From Pseudoramibacter faecis (lineage in GTDB: Bacteria; Bacillota; Clostridia; Eubacteriales; Eubacteriaceae), in assembly GCF_036289405.1 (NCBI RefSeq), contig NZ_JAYFFI010000005.1, positions 1 through 64,000 of the forward strand: a DNA stretch of 64,000 nt. Reading direction: 5' to 3'. Position 1 is the first letter of the stretch. Every line of letters starts with the position of its first letter. Positions 15,042 to 25,248 of this stretch are shown here, piece after piece. The position numbers and the translations under genes are program-made. The notes under the pieces are model-generated. The model did no database searches. It saw only the letters and a program-made list of their open reading frames with translations, and was not told the origin of the DNA.

Positions 15042-17765
15042 TCAATCATTTTCACTATTGACTTCAAAGATCTCCGGCGAGTTCTGCCGTATATAGATAA
15101 CCTCGTTACGGACATCCGTGTTGCCGCAATCGGCAAGAGCCGGACTCAGCTTCAATTCTCCTGTGCTCCCATCTTTGATAACGTACTCACGATGGTCTTT
15201 TATGTAGCGAGCTGATTCTCTGGAGAACCCGCTCCTCTGTAACAGAACCGTGAGTGGATTTGTTGTCCCATACTCCACGAATTCATACCAGTTGTTTCTG
15301 TCCAGTGCCGCATCGCCTTTAATCTTTCGATATTCGTTCGAGAAGCGGAGGAAATAATTTGCAATGCTGTAGAGGATGATATTTTCTATTACTTCAAGTG
15401 TGTCTCCAAATACAGCATTATGATCCACATCGGACTTAGGATTGTATGTAGTTGGAGGGCCATACTTGTTAATCCAAAATGGATATGGATTTTGAGCATG
15501 ATACTCCAGCGCTCTGTTCATAATGAATTTCAGGCCGCCGCCTTCCATCCATTGGCAAAGGATTACAGCATACCAGCGCCTGAGTGAATCCTTGCCAAGG
15601 GTGCTGGACTCATACATATCCCATCTGAATACATTAGCAAGTTCATTAAGGAAGCCAAGTACATCTTGATATCTGAACTTTCCATTGACCAGCTCAGGAT
15701 AGTGAAGGGAATTGACCTTTCTCTTGATAGCAGCAATGAGACGAGACGTCTGATCAACAGATGTGTTGATATCGTCATCAGGCTGCACAACGGCATCCTT
15801 GAAAACCTCGCGTATATGCTCTTCATCGGCCGGTGTAAGGAAATCCTTAAATTCTCGTCGAACGAGAGTGTCTCTGTCGTTGACGATATCGCCTTGGAGA
15901 ATAAGCGCAAACTTGCGCATCATCTGATAAGACTCTTCAGATTGCGTTGTCGAGTCGGTTTCACGTTTCGGAATTTCTGATTTCCCACTTTTTAATATCT
16001 CAGCAACGTACTTCTTTTCGATGGGCCTCAGCACCTTCGGATCGGTGGCAATGGACAAAGATTGCGCGGGTATTTCCTGCTCAAGCATGCGGACGTAATC
16101 ATCAGCTTTTATCTTGCTGTCCTTCTCGGAAACGAAGAACACATTCCCGTAGAGGTTAAAACTGATTCTTCCGACACGGCCAATCAGATTGCGGAAGTCT
16201 ATGGCGTTCATCTCACTTCGTGCTATCTTGTTCTCCATAATGAACAGGTTGCCCGCTGGAAGGTTAACGCCCTCGAGCAGCGTACTTGTGCAGAACATGA
16301 CCGTGATATTTCCGGATTGGAAAAGCTCCTCGATTCTCGCTCTTATTGAAGCTGGCAGATAACCGATATGGTAGGCAATGCCATAGCGAACCATGTCGGC
16401 GAGATAGTACCATTCATGGACTTCTTCCTTGATATCCTTTGACAGGGATTCCAGGAGCGGATCGTTTCTGGAACCATATCGTTTTATCATCTCATAGAAG
16501 GCATGAGCGGCATCAACCGCTTTGTCCCGGCCGTTGTAATAAACGATGCTCTGCTTGCGCATGTTGCTGGGCATTCTGCTGTTTTGCGCTTCAATGGAAA
16601 GCAGAAAATCATTCAACCCAATGCCTGCCATACTGACATTAGCTACTTTGATTCTGCTCTGACCATCTATGGCGTGTTCGTTGTACACCTCAATCTTTCC
16701 GTTTTGAAGATCTACAAGGAATTTTATCTGTACAACGGGAGAATAGGTGATAGCCAGGGCATTTTCGTCGCCCTCGCCAGCATTCAGCATCAGCCTCAGA
16801 TAGACGCCGGGATTCGGTATGTTGGGTGATGCGAAAATGAAGTGAGGCTTCTGCTTCCGATGAAGGAGCATGTCGACGACCTTGTAATAGAAAGGTGCAC
16901 GGCTGTTCTTACCGGATAGTTTATGTGCTTCATCGATAAACAGATAGTCTAAGTCAAAGCCGGGTTTAGCTATCAAAAGATACAGGAGCCTTTCCGGAGT
17001 CATGACAAGGATGAAGTTTTTGTTCTCCTCCTCCAAAGCTATATCGCTGGCGGCGGTCACTACGCTGTAGTTGTTTCCCGACAGGTAGTTGACTTTTTCT
17101 GTGTTCTTTTCTCCTCCGAGATCATCAATGACTTTCGCGCGCACTTCATTTATCAGAGCCTTTGTCGGGACAATGAGCGCGTAGTTCTTGTGCGCACCAT
17201 TCATGATCTCGTCCTTGATGAACATGCGCATAATAAACGATTTGCCCATCGAAGTCGGCGCTGAATAGCTGAAGCAGTCGTCTGTCAGGTGGTCATAAGC
17301 GATTTTCTGTGCGCCGAAAAAATGCTCGCCCGGTTCAGCCGGGATAGAGAGGTATTCGTCGCGAAACTGGCTGAAGATTTCCTCAAGCGCGCTGGGCTCG
17401 GAATAATCCTTGTTCACCAGTTGGATTCCCTTATGGTTCCCAACGCTTGAAAACACATCTCCGGCGTAAAGCTTAACAAGCGAATCGCCCGGATAAAGCT
17501 CGTTCATCAATATGACTATTTCCTGCGCCCATATTTTATGCGAGTCTGCTTTCTCAGAATCATTAGACTTGGCGAGGATGTCCGCAAATCTCAGGACATC
17601 GGCTTTTTCCTTATCGTTAAACAGTCTGGCATAACGTTCCGGGTCGATGTCAAATACACTCATTCCATATGCTTTAAGAAGCTTGCTATACAATTTCCCG
17701 AGATACGCATTGCTGTCAATATTGGAGAAGATGGCAGACCCGAGTGTTCTTTTCTCTTTATTCAT
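15042..17765 (-). CDS. hamB: Hachiman defence helicase HamB
   Basis: A 907-residue superfamily 2 DExH helicase. Walker A is SAPTSMGKS (about residues 168-176), the DEAH box is LFIDEAHKLSG (about 275-285), and FASPNIPNP, STLLEGVNLPAG and LIGRVGRISF supply later helicase motifs. In Hachiman, HamB surveys DNA as a helicase and, on sensing damage or phage activity, releases the HamA effector. The identification rests on length, helicase type and the DUF1837 (HamA) gene immediately upstream, whose stop overlaps this ATG in ATGA. GGAGGGAG is the ribosome site. Confidence 0.85.
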   Translation of the reverse strand: MNKEKRTLGSAIFSNIDSNAYLGKLYSKLLKAYGMSVFDIDPERYARLFNDKEKADVLRFADILAKSNDSEKADSHKIWAQEIVILMNELYPGDSLVKLYAGDVFSSVGNHKGIQLVNKDYSEPSALEEIFSQFRDEYLSIPAEPGEHFFGAQKIAYDHLTDDCFSYSAPTSMGKSFIMRMFIKDEIMNGAHKNYALIVPTKALINEVRAKVIDDLGGEKNTEKVNYLSGNNYSVVTAASDIALEEENKNFILVMTPERLLYLLIAKPGFDLDYLFIDEAHKLSGKNSRAPFYYKVVDMLLHRKQKPHFIFASPNIPNPGVYLRLMLNAGEGDENALAITYSPVVQIKFLVDLQNGKIEVYNEHAIDGQSRIKVANVSMAGIGLNDFLLSIEAQNSRMPSNMRKQSIVYYNGRDKAVDAAHAFYEMIKRYGSRNDPLLESLSKDIKEEVHEWYYLADMVRYGIAYHIGYLPASIRARIEELFQSGNITVMFCTSTLLEGVNLPAGNLFIMENKIARSEMNAIDFRNLIGRVGRISFNLYGNVFFVSEKDSKIKADDYVRMLEQEIPAQSLSIATDPKVLRPIEKKYVAEILKSGKSEIPKRETDSTTQSEESYQMMRKFALILQGDIVNDRDTLVRREFKDFLTPADEEHIREVFKDAVVQPDDDINTSVDQTSRLIAAIKRKVNSLHYPELVNGKFRYQDVLGFLNELANVFRWDMYESSTLGKDSLRRWYAVILCQWMEGGGLKFIMNRALEYHAQNPYPFWINKYGPPTTYNPKSDVDHNAVFGDTLEVIENIILYSIANYFLRFSNEYRKIKGDAALDRNNWYEFVEYGTTNPLTVLLQRSGFSRESARYIKDHREYVIKDGSTGELKLSPALADCGNTDVRNEVIYIRQNSPEIFEVNSEND

Positions 17766-18691
17766 AGGTCGACATCTCCCTCCATGACATGCTGCATGAT
17801 GGCACTCCGCTCTTTTTCAGCCCGATTCAGGGGAAGCGTAAAGAAGTAAAATGAGTGATTCTGTAAATTATTGCTTCTAATCTTCTCAGCGATGTACTCC
17901 TCATGGGCACTGATATCGCGGATCATTTTCCGATGCATGCGTTCACGGAACTGCGCGTCACTATAGCCATCCGGATTTAATCCGAGCGAATATCCGAGAA
18001 ACACACCGAAAGAAATCTCATAATCAGCATTTCGATGTTCTTCTGGAATAATGCAGCTTGTCAGAACCTCGAGGTCATCCTCTTCAAAGAAACGATCCAG
18101 AGCAATTTTCTCAACAATGAGCAGTTCATCGTCCTCATGAGAAGCGATATGTTCTATTTTTTGAAATGCTATGTCTATTGCGTCCTTGATGTTGCCTGTA
18201 ACGCTGGATGCGCCGAAAACCATCTGGTTCGAGAGAATCTTGTCGCCGTCCTTGCACAGAAAATGGATGCCATCCGTTTCGCTGGCATATTGCGCCGCAT
18301 CCGTACTGAGTTCAATTTTGCTGAGAAGCTTATACGCCTTGAGTTTCTCCTCCAGAAAAGCGTAGACCATGATTTCACCGAGCGTTTCTCCTGCATCGAT
18401 ATTTCTGGCCTTCGCGCTTTTTCTCATTGCTCTCAGTGCCTGTTGTGTTACGACATCGGCGTTTCCTGCTTTCTTATAATTTTCCTGCTTCGCGCGGGAG
18501 AATACATACTGCCCGATATTGAGCATGGTGAATTTCTCAAGATCGGATGTCTTGATATTTCCACTCCGCACATTAAGGCAAAAAAAGCGCAAAGAACCTG
18601 GGTGGAGCATTCCATTGATGGTTTCGGAATGCTTCACCTCTGTAAAGTAATCGTCAAAAGTCTTGTCCTTTACAGTCTTCGATAACTCCAC
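17762..18691 (-). CDS. hamA: Hachiman effector HamA (DUF1837), with altered GExK-like motif
   Basis: A 309-residue DUF1837 protein. The family helix GETLGEIMVYAFLEEKL (about 101-117) and the SETDGIHFL strand (Asp about 140) match the PD-(D/E)xK-like core of HamA, a nuclease unleashed by HamB. Where many members carry a GExK motif on the next strand, I read VFGASSVTGN (about 158-167), so the usual Glu and Lys are not obvious. The effector may be a divergent subgroup or catalytically changed. GTG is the start with AGGAGG eight bases before it. The gene lies 22 bases after hsdR and overlaps hamB by four bases. Confidence 0.8.
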   Translation of the reverse strand: MELSKTVKDKTFDDYFTEVKHSETINGMLHPGSLRFFCLNVRSGNIKTSDLEKFTMLNIGQYVFSRAKQENYKKAGNADVVTQQALRAMRKSAKARNIDAGETLGEIMVYAFLEEKLKAYKLLSKIELSTDAAQYASETDGIHFLCKDGDKILSNQMVFGASSVTGNIKDAIDIAFQKIEHIASHEDDELLIVEKIALDRFFEEDDLEVLTSCIIPEEHRNADYEISFGVFLGYSLGLNPDGYSDAQFRERMHRKMIRDISAHEEYIAEKIRSNNLQNHSFYFFTLPLNRAEKERSAIMQHVMEGDVDL

Positions 18692-18713
18692 GCCTTATGC
18701 CTCCTGGCTGAAA

Positions 18714-21700
18714 TTACTTATTTGCCGAGCTTCCGTCCTTTTTCCCTCCATAAGGTACTTGATCCTCAGCTACCATTCTGTAAGAAGAAGTCAGATCATC
18801 CGTATAGCTGTATCCCTTGGACTTTCCCTTCACGAGTTTCGGCGACTCCTCCGGCATTTCATACGGCTTGCCCTCCTTGTTATAAGTTAGATTGAAAACC
18901 ATATTCGTCAGCCACTTCTTGAAAGACGGATTGTCCTGGAACTGCTTAAACAGCTCCATGTTGTCCGCCATGATGGAAAAGATGACCTTCTGCAGGGCGC
19001 GTTCGCTTTCTGTGCGGGCTTCCTGTTCGTCGGAATTTTTCATGGCGTTCTGATACTTCTCATCGCGGGAAACCATGGCCGGAATCTGAAGGATCTGCCG
19101 CTGCACGTTGTCGGCGTCATTCCACTGGATATTGCCGAACATATCATTGAAGTCAGAAATAATCTTTGACAGCGGATCCATTTCCGGTTCTACGATATGG
19201 CCGACCTTTCCGGCGGGTACGGGAGCGATTTCTGCGTCCTCGTCCTCAAGCTTGATGGAGATAGCCTCCTGTGCCTCGTTTCTGTAACTGTCCAGGTCAA
19301 CTGCCTGAAGGATGCCCTCGGATAGATCATCCTCGCGCGGTGACGGCAGCTTCGGTATCAGTAAAGTCAGGAATACAGACAACTTCTCCCAGTCTACATT
19401 CCCGTAGGGCAGGATAGAGCCGAGAAAACCATATGTGCGCACGAATGACTTCGCCGCGCTCTTGAACTTAATCTGGTCGTCTGTTTCCAGCTCATTGTAA
19501 ATAGCAACGCATGGATCAAGCACCGGGTCAAGCCGGTCACGCTCCGCACCGCCGAGGAACAGGTCGACCACGTGCTGCACGTCATTCTCATCGTACACCT
19601 GATAGCTTTCCATCAGACTGATGAGGTCATATAGCTTGTTCGGGTCGGTCTCACCGGAAAGAATGGTTGTCCGGTAGAACTTCGAGAAGGCGTCCTCGAT
19701 GGTTTTCGTCTTGTTGGCAAAGTCAAGGACATACACTTCATCCTTGCCGGGGCACGCCCGGTTCAGGCGGGAAAGCGTCTGTACCGCCGCAATATCATAA
19801 AGCGGCTTGTCTACATACATGGTCTGGAGCAGCGGCTCGTCAAATCCCGTCTGGAACATATCCGCGACAATCAGAATCCGGTACGGGTCTTTCTTAAACT
19901 CCTTCGGAATCTTCGCATCTGGAAAACCGTTCATAGCAGCGGAAGTCAGTGCCGGTTCATTGCCGTTGTATTTGTGCTCGCCAGAAAAAGCGATAATCGT
20001 CTTATACGGACTGTGCCGCTCCGACAGGCATTTGTTGATTGCATAGTAGTACTCGATACATCTTGGAATGCTTGCCGTCACGACCATGGCGCGGGATTTC
20101 CCGTTCAGCTTTTTCTTGGCGATGATCTGCTCATGAAAATGCTCCACGATCATGGCAGCCTTTTTCGCGATAACGTCCGAGTTGCCCTCGACAAAGGCAC
20201 GGAGCTTTTTCTGCGCCCGCTTCTTGTCGAACATCGGATCATCCTCGACTTTTTTGGCGATCTTGTACCAGCTGTCAATGGTTGTGTAATTCTTCAGCAC
20301 ATCCAGAATAAAGCCCTCCTGAATGGCCTGTTTCATTGTATAAACGTGGAACGGGCGGTGTTTTACCACGCCGTCTTCCTCATAAGGCGTGCCGAACACT
20401 TCCTCGGTCTTGTTCTTCGGTGTGGCGGTGAAGGCGAAATAACTCGCTGTCTTGACAAGCTTCCTGCCCTCCATGATGGCGTTGATCTTGTCCTCATTGT
20501 CCATCTCATTATCGGAAGCCAACCCGGAAAGCGCGAGATTCATATTCGCCGAGTTGCGCCCGCTCTGGCCGGAATGCGCTTCATCAATAATGATGGCGAA
20601 ATGATTCCCAATATGTTCCTGACCGATTTCCTGCGAAATATACGGGAACTTCTCTACGGTCGTGATGATAATCCGCTTGCCATCCTCGATGGCCTTCTTC
20701 AGGTCGCCGGAATGCTGCGCCCACACGACCGTGTTCTTCACCTGCATGAACTGCTTGATCGTGTCACGGATCTGCTTATCCAGAATCCGACGGTCGGTCA
20801 CGACAATAACGGAGTCAATCATAGGCTTTCCGTCTTTTGTGAGCCCGATCAGCTGATGGGCAAGCCAGGCGATGGAGTTGGACTTGCCGCTGCCCGCGCT
20901 GTGCTGAATCAGATATCGCTTGCCGACACCATTCTCTTTTACGTCCGCGAGGAGCTTCTCCACACAGTCCAACTGATGATAACGCGGCCAGATCTGCTTG
21001 ACGCTCTTCTTATGCGTATCCGGGTCTTCCTCGGTCACGACCTGCGCGTAGTTCTCGATAATGCGGGAGAGCTTCTCCTTTGTCAGGATGTCCTTCCACA
21101 GGTAATCCGTCATGATACCGTCCGGGTTCGGCGGATTCCCCGCGCCATCGTTGTATCCTTTATTGAACGGCAGGAACCAGCTGTCCTTTCCGGCAAGCTT
21201 CGTGCAGAACTGAATCGTCTGATCATCCACAGCAAAATGCACGGCGCAGCGTTTGAAGGAAAACAGCAGGTCTCGCGGGTCACGGTCTTCCTTATATTGC
21301 TCCACGGCGTCAAACGTGTTCTGCCCGGTGAAGTGGTTCTTCAGCTCGATTGTGATGACCGGCAAGCCGTTAATGAAAATGCACAGGTCAAGAGCGAGCT
21401 TCGCCGCGTCTGACGAATAGCGCAGCTGCCGCGTCACACTGAAAATATTCTTCTCGAAATCCTTCTTCGACTGCTCGTTGCCCTCGCGCGGCAGGAAGTA
21501 GAACATGATAAGATCCGCCGGATAGACCTTGACGCCGTTGCGCAGCACGTCAATGATGCCGCGCCGTGTGATCTCTCCGGACAGGCGGTTCAGGAACTGC
21601 CGCCTTTTCTGGTCGCTCTCGTTTACCTTGAGCTTTGCCATCTCGCGAGGCTGAGTGTCATTCAGGAAACGGAAGAGGCGGGTCTCGTCAAGGGCGTATT

Positions 21701-21806
21701 CCTTGTTGTAGTCGTCATTCGTTCCCTGCTCATAGCCGTTCTGCTCCACGAGCCAGTTCACAATAAGCGTCTCAAAGCCCTTCTCGGTCTTGTCTGTAAA
21801 CGCCAT
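18714..21806 (-). CDS. hsdR: Type I restriction enzyme R subunit
   Basis: A 1030-residue HsdR: translocating motor and nuclease of a type I restriction-modification complex. The N-terminal nuclease core shows LCIFINGLPVITIELKN (Asp/Glu/Lys of the PD-ExK fold around residue 145-160). The SF2 motor follows, with Walker A QHSAGSGKS, the DEAH box IIDEAHSGQSG, and motif VI in LSRLNRACPGKDEVYVLDF. Length is normal and the frame is intact. It starts one base into the hsdS stop (TAATG). The complex cuts DNA lacking methylation at the HsdS target. Confidence 0.95.
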   Translation of the reverse strand: MAFTDKTEKGFETLIVNWLVEQNGYEQGTNDDYNKEYALDETRLFRFLNDTQPREMAKLKVNESDQKRRQFLNRLSGEITRRGIIDVLRNGVKVYPADLIMFYFLPREGNEQSKKDFEKNIFSVTRQLRYSSDAAKLALDLCIFINGLPVITIELKNHFTGQNTFDAVEQYKEDRDPRDLLFSFKRCAVHFAVDDQTIQFCTKLAGKDSWFLPFNKGYNDGAGNPPNPDGIMTDYLWKDILTKEKLSRIIENYAQVVTEEDPDTHKKSVKQIWPRYHQLDCVEKLLADVKENGVGKRYLIQHSAGSGKSNSIAWLAHQLIGLTKDGKPMIDSVIVVTDRRILDKQIRDTIKQFMQVKNTVVWAQHSGDLKKAIEDGKRIIITTVEKFPYISQEIGQEHIGNHFAIIIDEAHSGQSGRNSANMNLALSGLASDNEMDNEDKINAIMEGRKLVKTASYFAFTATPKNKTEEVFGTPYEEDGVVKHRPFHVYTMKQAIQEGFILDVLKNYTTIDSWYKIAKKVEDDPMFDKKRAQKKLRAFVEGNSDVIAKKAAMIVEHFHEQIIAKKKLNGKSRAMVVTASIPRCIEYYYAINKCLSERHSPYKTIIAFSGEHKYNGNEPALTSAAMNGFPDAKIPKEFKKDPYRILIVADMFQTGFDEPLLQTMYVDKPLYDIAAVQTLSRLNRACPGKDEVYVLDFANKTKTIEDAFSKFYRTTILSGETDPNKLYDLISLMESYQVYDENDVQHVVDLFLGGAERDRLDPVLDPCVAIYNELETDDQIKFKSAAKSFVRTYGFLGSILPYGNVDWEKLSVFLTLLIPKLPSPREDDLSEGILQAVDLDSYRNEAQEAISIKLEDEDAEIAPVPAGKVGHIVEPEMDPLSKIISDFNDMFGNIQWNDADNVQRQILQIPAMVSRDEKYQNAMKNSDEQEARTESERALQKVIFSIMADNMELFKQFQDNPSFKKWLTNMVFNLTYNKEGKPYEMPEESPKLVKGKSKGYSYTDDLTSSYRMVAEDQVPYGGKKDGSSANK

Positions 21807-23197
21807 TACGCATCCTCCTCCCCGTCAAAGTCCTCGGTATCGCTTTCTTCGTCTTCCTCGCAGTCGGCATCGTCCGCTGTTTCGTTCACGTGATCGTATT
21901 CGGGAATGGGGATGTTGCGAACATCGACCTTCCCCGTGACGACGTCGGAGATCGTCACAGATTTCAATTCCTTCAATGTTTCAATTTTTTCTTCGCTAAG
22001 TTGTATCGCGTTATCAATCCCAGCGCAGAATGAATCAAGATATGCGGCGATTTCCCGTTGTTCAGCCAATGGAGGAAGTGCCACTAAAATATCACCGATT
22101 TCTCCCGGCTTAATATGAACGACTTTCAGCTTGAACTTTCCAAAACTTTTTTGATTCTGTGCATAGGTACTATTCAGAGCATAATTCAAGAACTTGGCGT
22201 CTTGTGAATGGCTGGCTACTATGATATCTCCTCCTGCCAGACATTTATCCTTGCCAAGATAGACTATGTTCTTGCCGATTTCATCAACAAGCTCTCCCGT
22301 ACCCGCAAAAAGAATATCACCATATGAGATGAATTTCGGTGACTTCACTCTTTCAAGGTTAGTCCTTGTGGATGTCTCTTCAAAGCCATAGTCATATTTC
22401 GAGTATATTTCTCCATACCGGATACACTGTATATTCCCATCTGCTATTACATCATCTTTTGTAATGCCGCTGCCCTTAGAAATTGAATCAGCTATGGTTT
22501 TGAATTTCAGCACTTCCCAACTGTTCAGAATTTTGCCTATCCATTTAATACCAGAATCTTTTAGCGTAGTTTCCGAGTGTACGCCCGTAGTCACAGCCCT
22601 ATTAATTGTACTTTTCTTCAGCTCCTCCAGTTCCCGTATCTCCCTGCGGCGGATTCCGATCAGCTTGTTTATCTCCGACACCTTCCAGTCGAGAAAGCGC
22701 ACGATCTGATCCTGCTCGGCGCGCGGCGGGACGGGGAGCTGGATCGTTCTCATTTCGCTATAACGAGTAGTCCAAAGATCAGCAACAATTCCTCTGCCGT
22801 TCCGATAATATTCTTCAGAAAAGCGGTAGTTTCTCAAAAGGTAATGTATGAATTCAGAGTTCAGTTCACTTCTCGGTGTCAGCACAAGGTTAATCAGAGA
22901 TACCGAACCATCCAGGCTTGACACACCGCATGAGCCTTTTCTGTCAGAGCGGCTGTTGATAACAAAATCCCCAGCTTTTACGAGCTTGCGATTGTCCCCA
23001 TCATTTGACTTTGCGGCATGCTCTAATTGCGGAAGGATGCCTTTTTTCGTTACCGAGAGCGGCGCATAGTCCGTATCGGAGACTTTTGTCTTGCGCTCCG
23101 TAAAAAGTGCGTCTATTTTTCTTAGTTTCCAATGCTCCGGCAACTTGGGTATCCATGAAACGCCAGTTTCTACCATATCTGTATATCCCGCCATCAC
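21806..23197 (-). CDS. hsdS: Type I restriction enzyme specificity subunit S
   Basis: A 463-residue HsdS that sets the DNA target of the complex. Two target recognition domains, each preceded by the typical start (WIPKLPEHWKLRKI near residue 15; IKWIGKILNSWEVLKF near 220), are separated by the conserved helices (LPVPPRAEQDQIVRFLD and LVALPPLAEQREIAAYLD). The two halves predict a bipartite target sequence that cannot be read off here. The C-terminus carries an unusual acidic tail rich in Asp and Glu. It overlaps hsdM by four bases. Confidence 0.95.
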   Translation of the reverse strand: MMAGYTDMVETGVSWIPKLPEHWKLRKIDALFTERKTKVSDTDYAPLSVTKKGILPQLEHAAKSNDGDNRKLVKAGDFVINSRSDRKGSCGVSSLDGSVSLINLVLTPRSELNSEFIHYLLRNYRFSEEYYRNGRGIVADLWTTRYSEMRTIQLPVPPRAEQDQIVRFLDWKVSEINKLIGIRRREIRELEELKKSTINRAVTTGVHSETTLKDSGIKWIGKILNSWEVLKFKTIADSISKGSGITKDDVIADGNIQCIRYGEIYSKYDYGFEETSTRTNLERVKSPKFISYGDILFAGTGELVDEIGKNIVYLGKDKCLAGGDIIVASHSQDAKFLNYALNSTYAQNQKSFGKFKLKVVHIKPGEIGDILVALPPLAEQREIAAYLDSFCAGIDNAIQLSEEKIETLKELKSVTISDVVTGKVDVRNIPIPEYDHVNETADDADCEEDEESDTEDFDGEEDA

Positions 23198-25230
23198 TCC
23201 AGCCCTCCGACAATTTCATCCATCACGCCGTCAGACTCTTTTTCCAGTTCCCGCAGGGAGGCGAGGATGTCTTTCATGTCCCGCAGCTCGACTGGCTTGC
23301 AGAAGTACTTCGTGAAGCTCACCTCATAGCCGGTTTTCGTCTTGCTCTCGTCCACATAAGCGTCCGGCGCGTAGGGCTTGACCTCGGCATCGATAAAAGC
23401 GTCGATGCCGCCGTCATAGGAGAACGGGATGTTCTCAGTGTCCCGCAGGTCGGGGTCTGCTTCGTCACAGACTTCATTTGCATCCAGGTCGGTCACGGTG
23501 ATGTACGGGCGGATTTTCTTCAGCTGGCCTTTTTTCAGTCCGGTCGCGTCCGCAAATTCGTCCCAGTCGTCAAGCGGCGCGGTTTTCGCGGCTTTTGCCA
23601 CGGCAGCGCGCACTTCGGCAAGCTCGGAATCTTTCTTAAAGAGCTTCTTACCCTTGTCGTCCTTTTCCGGGATTTCGTTATCCGGCAGGACCCTCAGGCG
23701 CAGCGGGCGGTCGACCGTCACGTTCCAGTAGCCGAACTCGCTGTTGTCAAAGATCATGGAAACGTCGCTTTCCTCCATATCAAGGAAAATGCGGACAATC
23801 TCCTTGCGGATCTCCGGCGTGAACTCGCAGTTCTTGTTGCCCATGTTCTTGCGCAGCGGAGACTTCATGCCGGACGCGTCAATCAGCTGGATTTTGCCCT
23901 TGCGGCGTTCTTCTTTCTTGTTGGAAAGCACCCAGATGTATGTGCCGATGCCGGTGTTGTAGAACATATTGTCCGGCAGGGCAATGATTGCCTCCACCAT
24001 GTCGCCCTCGATCATGTATCGGCGGGCGTTGCTCTCGCCGCTGCCCGCGTCGCCCGTGAACAGGGACGAGCCGTTATGCACCTCGATAATGCGGCTGCCG
24101 ATCTCGGTGTCGGTCTTCATCTTGCTGACATTGTTGAGCAGGAACAGGAGCTGCCCGTCGCTTGTGCGCGGGATCATCTTCAGCTCCTCGCCATCCTCGG
24201 TATAAGTATTGAAGCGAGTGTCGAGAATATCTTTCTTGCCGTCCCCGCTCGACATCTTGTCCGCATCCGTCTTCCAGCTTTTCCCGTAAGGCGGATTGGA
24301 AAGCATGAAGTCGAACTGGCGGGTGGGATTACCGTCAAGGGAGAGCGTGGAGCCATAGGTAATGTGCTCGGCCTCCTCACCGTCACCCTTGAGCAGCATA
24401 TCCGCCTTGCAGATGGCATAGGTCTCCGGGTTGACCTCCTGACCGTACAGATGGAGCGACACATTCTTTCCTCGCCTTTTCGCAAGCGTATCAAGCCGCG
24501 CCTGCGCAACCGTAAGCATTCCGCCCGTGCCGCAGGCTCCGTCATAGCAGGAATACGTAGCGTCCTTGATCTTGTCTGCAACTGGGATCATAGCAAGATC
24601 TGCCATCAGTTCCACAACGTCGCGCGGTGTCCAGTGTTCGCCGGCTTCTTCGTTGTTCTCTTCATTGAATTTGCGGATAAGCTCTTCAAAGATTGTACCC
24701 ATGCCATGATTATCAAGGCCTAGTAGTTTCACGATGGTCTTTTCTGCGTCCTTATAAACAGGTTCCGGACTCAGGTTAATGTCTGAAGAGGTGAACTTTT
24801 CAATGACTGCACCGAGGATATCCGCATCGACCATTTTCTTGATCTGCGTACTGTTGAATCCGAACTTATCGAGAATTTCCTGCACGTTCGGCGAAAACCC
24901 GTCCAGGTAAGCTTCAAAGTCCTTCTGCAAGGTCTGTTTCTTGCCCTTTGCTGTCAAGTCCTTCAGGAGAAAAGGAGAAGCGTTGCAGAATGCTTGTCCC
25001 GCCGCATTGCACAGCGCGGGCCACTGGTTGGCAATCTCCGCGGCATCCAGCTGTTTCTTCATCGCAAGCACATCCTGTTTTGTTCCCTCAAGCATGGTGT
25101 CAAGCCGCCTGATGACCGTCATAGGGAGAATGATGTCACGGTATTCACCACGCCTGTACACGTCGCGCAGGCAGTCGTCCGCGATCCCCCAGATAAAACT
25201 GACTATCGAATTGTATTCCTGATTATCCAT
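23194..25230 (-). CDS. hsdM: Type I restriction enzyme methyltransferase subunit M
   Basis: A 678-residue HsdM, the N6-adenine methyltransferase of the type I complex. The N-terminal helical domain is followed by the SAM motif DGACGTGGML and the catalytic motif LSNPPYGKSW (NPPY). Length is at the upper end for the family because of an extended C-terminal region. The ATG at 25230 has GGAGGGA about eight bases upstream. hsdM, hsdS and hsdR overlap in order and form one operon. All three subunits appear intact. Confidence 0.95.
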   Translation of the reverse strand: MDNQEYNSIVSFIWGIADDCLRDVYRRGEYRDIILPMTVIRRLDTMLEGTKQDVLAMKKQLDAAEIANQWPALCNAAGQAFCNASPFLLKDLTAKGKKQTLQKDFEAYLDGFSPNVQEILDKFGFNSTQIKKMVDADILGAVIEKFTSSDINLSPEPVYKDAEKTIVKLLGLDNHGMGTIFEELIRKFNEENNEEAGEHWTPRDVVELMADLAMIPVADKIKDATYSCYDGACGTGGMLTVAQARLDTLAKRRGKNVSLHLYGQEVNPETYAICKADMLLKGDGEEAEHITYGSTLSLDGNPTRQFDFMLSNPPYGKSWKTDADKMSSGDGKKDILDTRFNTYTEDGEELKMIPRTSDGQLLFLLNNVSKMKTDTEIGSRIIEVHNGSSLFTGDAGSGESNARRYMIEGDMVEAIIALPDNMFYNTGIGTYIWVLSNKKEERRKGKIQLIDASGMKSPLRKNMGNKNCEFTPEIRKEIVRIFLDMEESDVSMIFDNSEFGYWNVTVDRPLRLRVLPDNEIPEKDDKGKKLFKKDSELAEVRAAVAKAAKTAPLDDWDEFADATGLKKGQLKKIRPYITVTDLDANEVCDEADPDLRDTENIPFSYDGGIDAFIDAEVKPYAPDAYVDESKTKTGYEVSFTKYFCKPVELRDMKDILASLRELEKESDGVMDEIVGGLE

Positions 25231-25248
25231 CTAAGTGTTCCCTCCGTA

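Noticed and set aside
19974..21413. 479-codon plus-strand frame opposite hsdR
   Set aside because: Antisense to an intact hsdR with clear motifs. The frame lacks a ribosome site and any family resemblance.
23107..24723. 538-codon plus-strand frame opposite hsdM
   Set aside because: Antisense shadow of hsdM and hsdS; no domain, no start signal.
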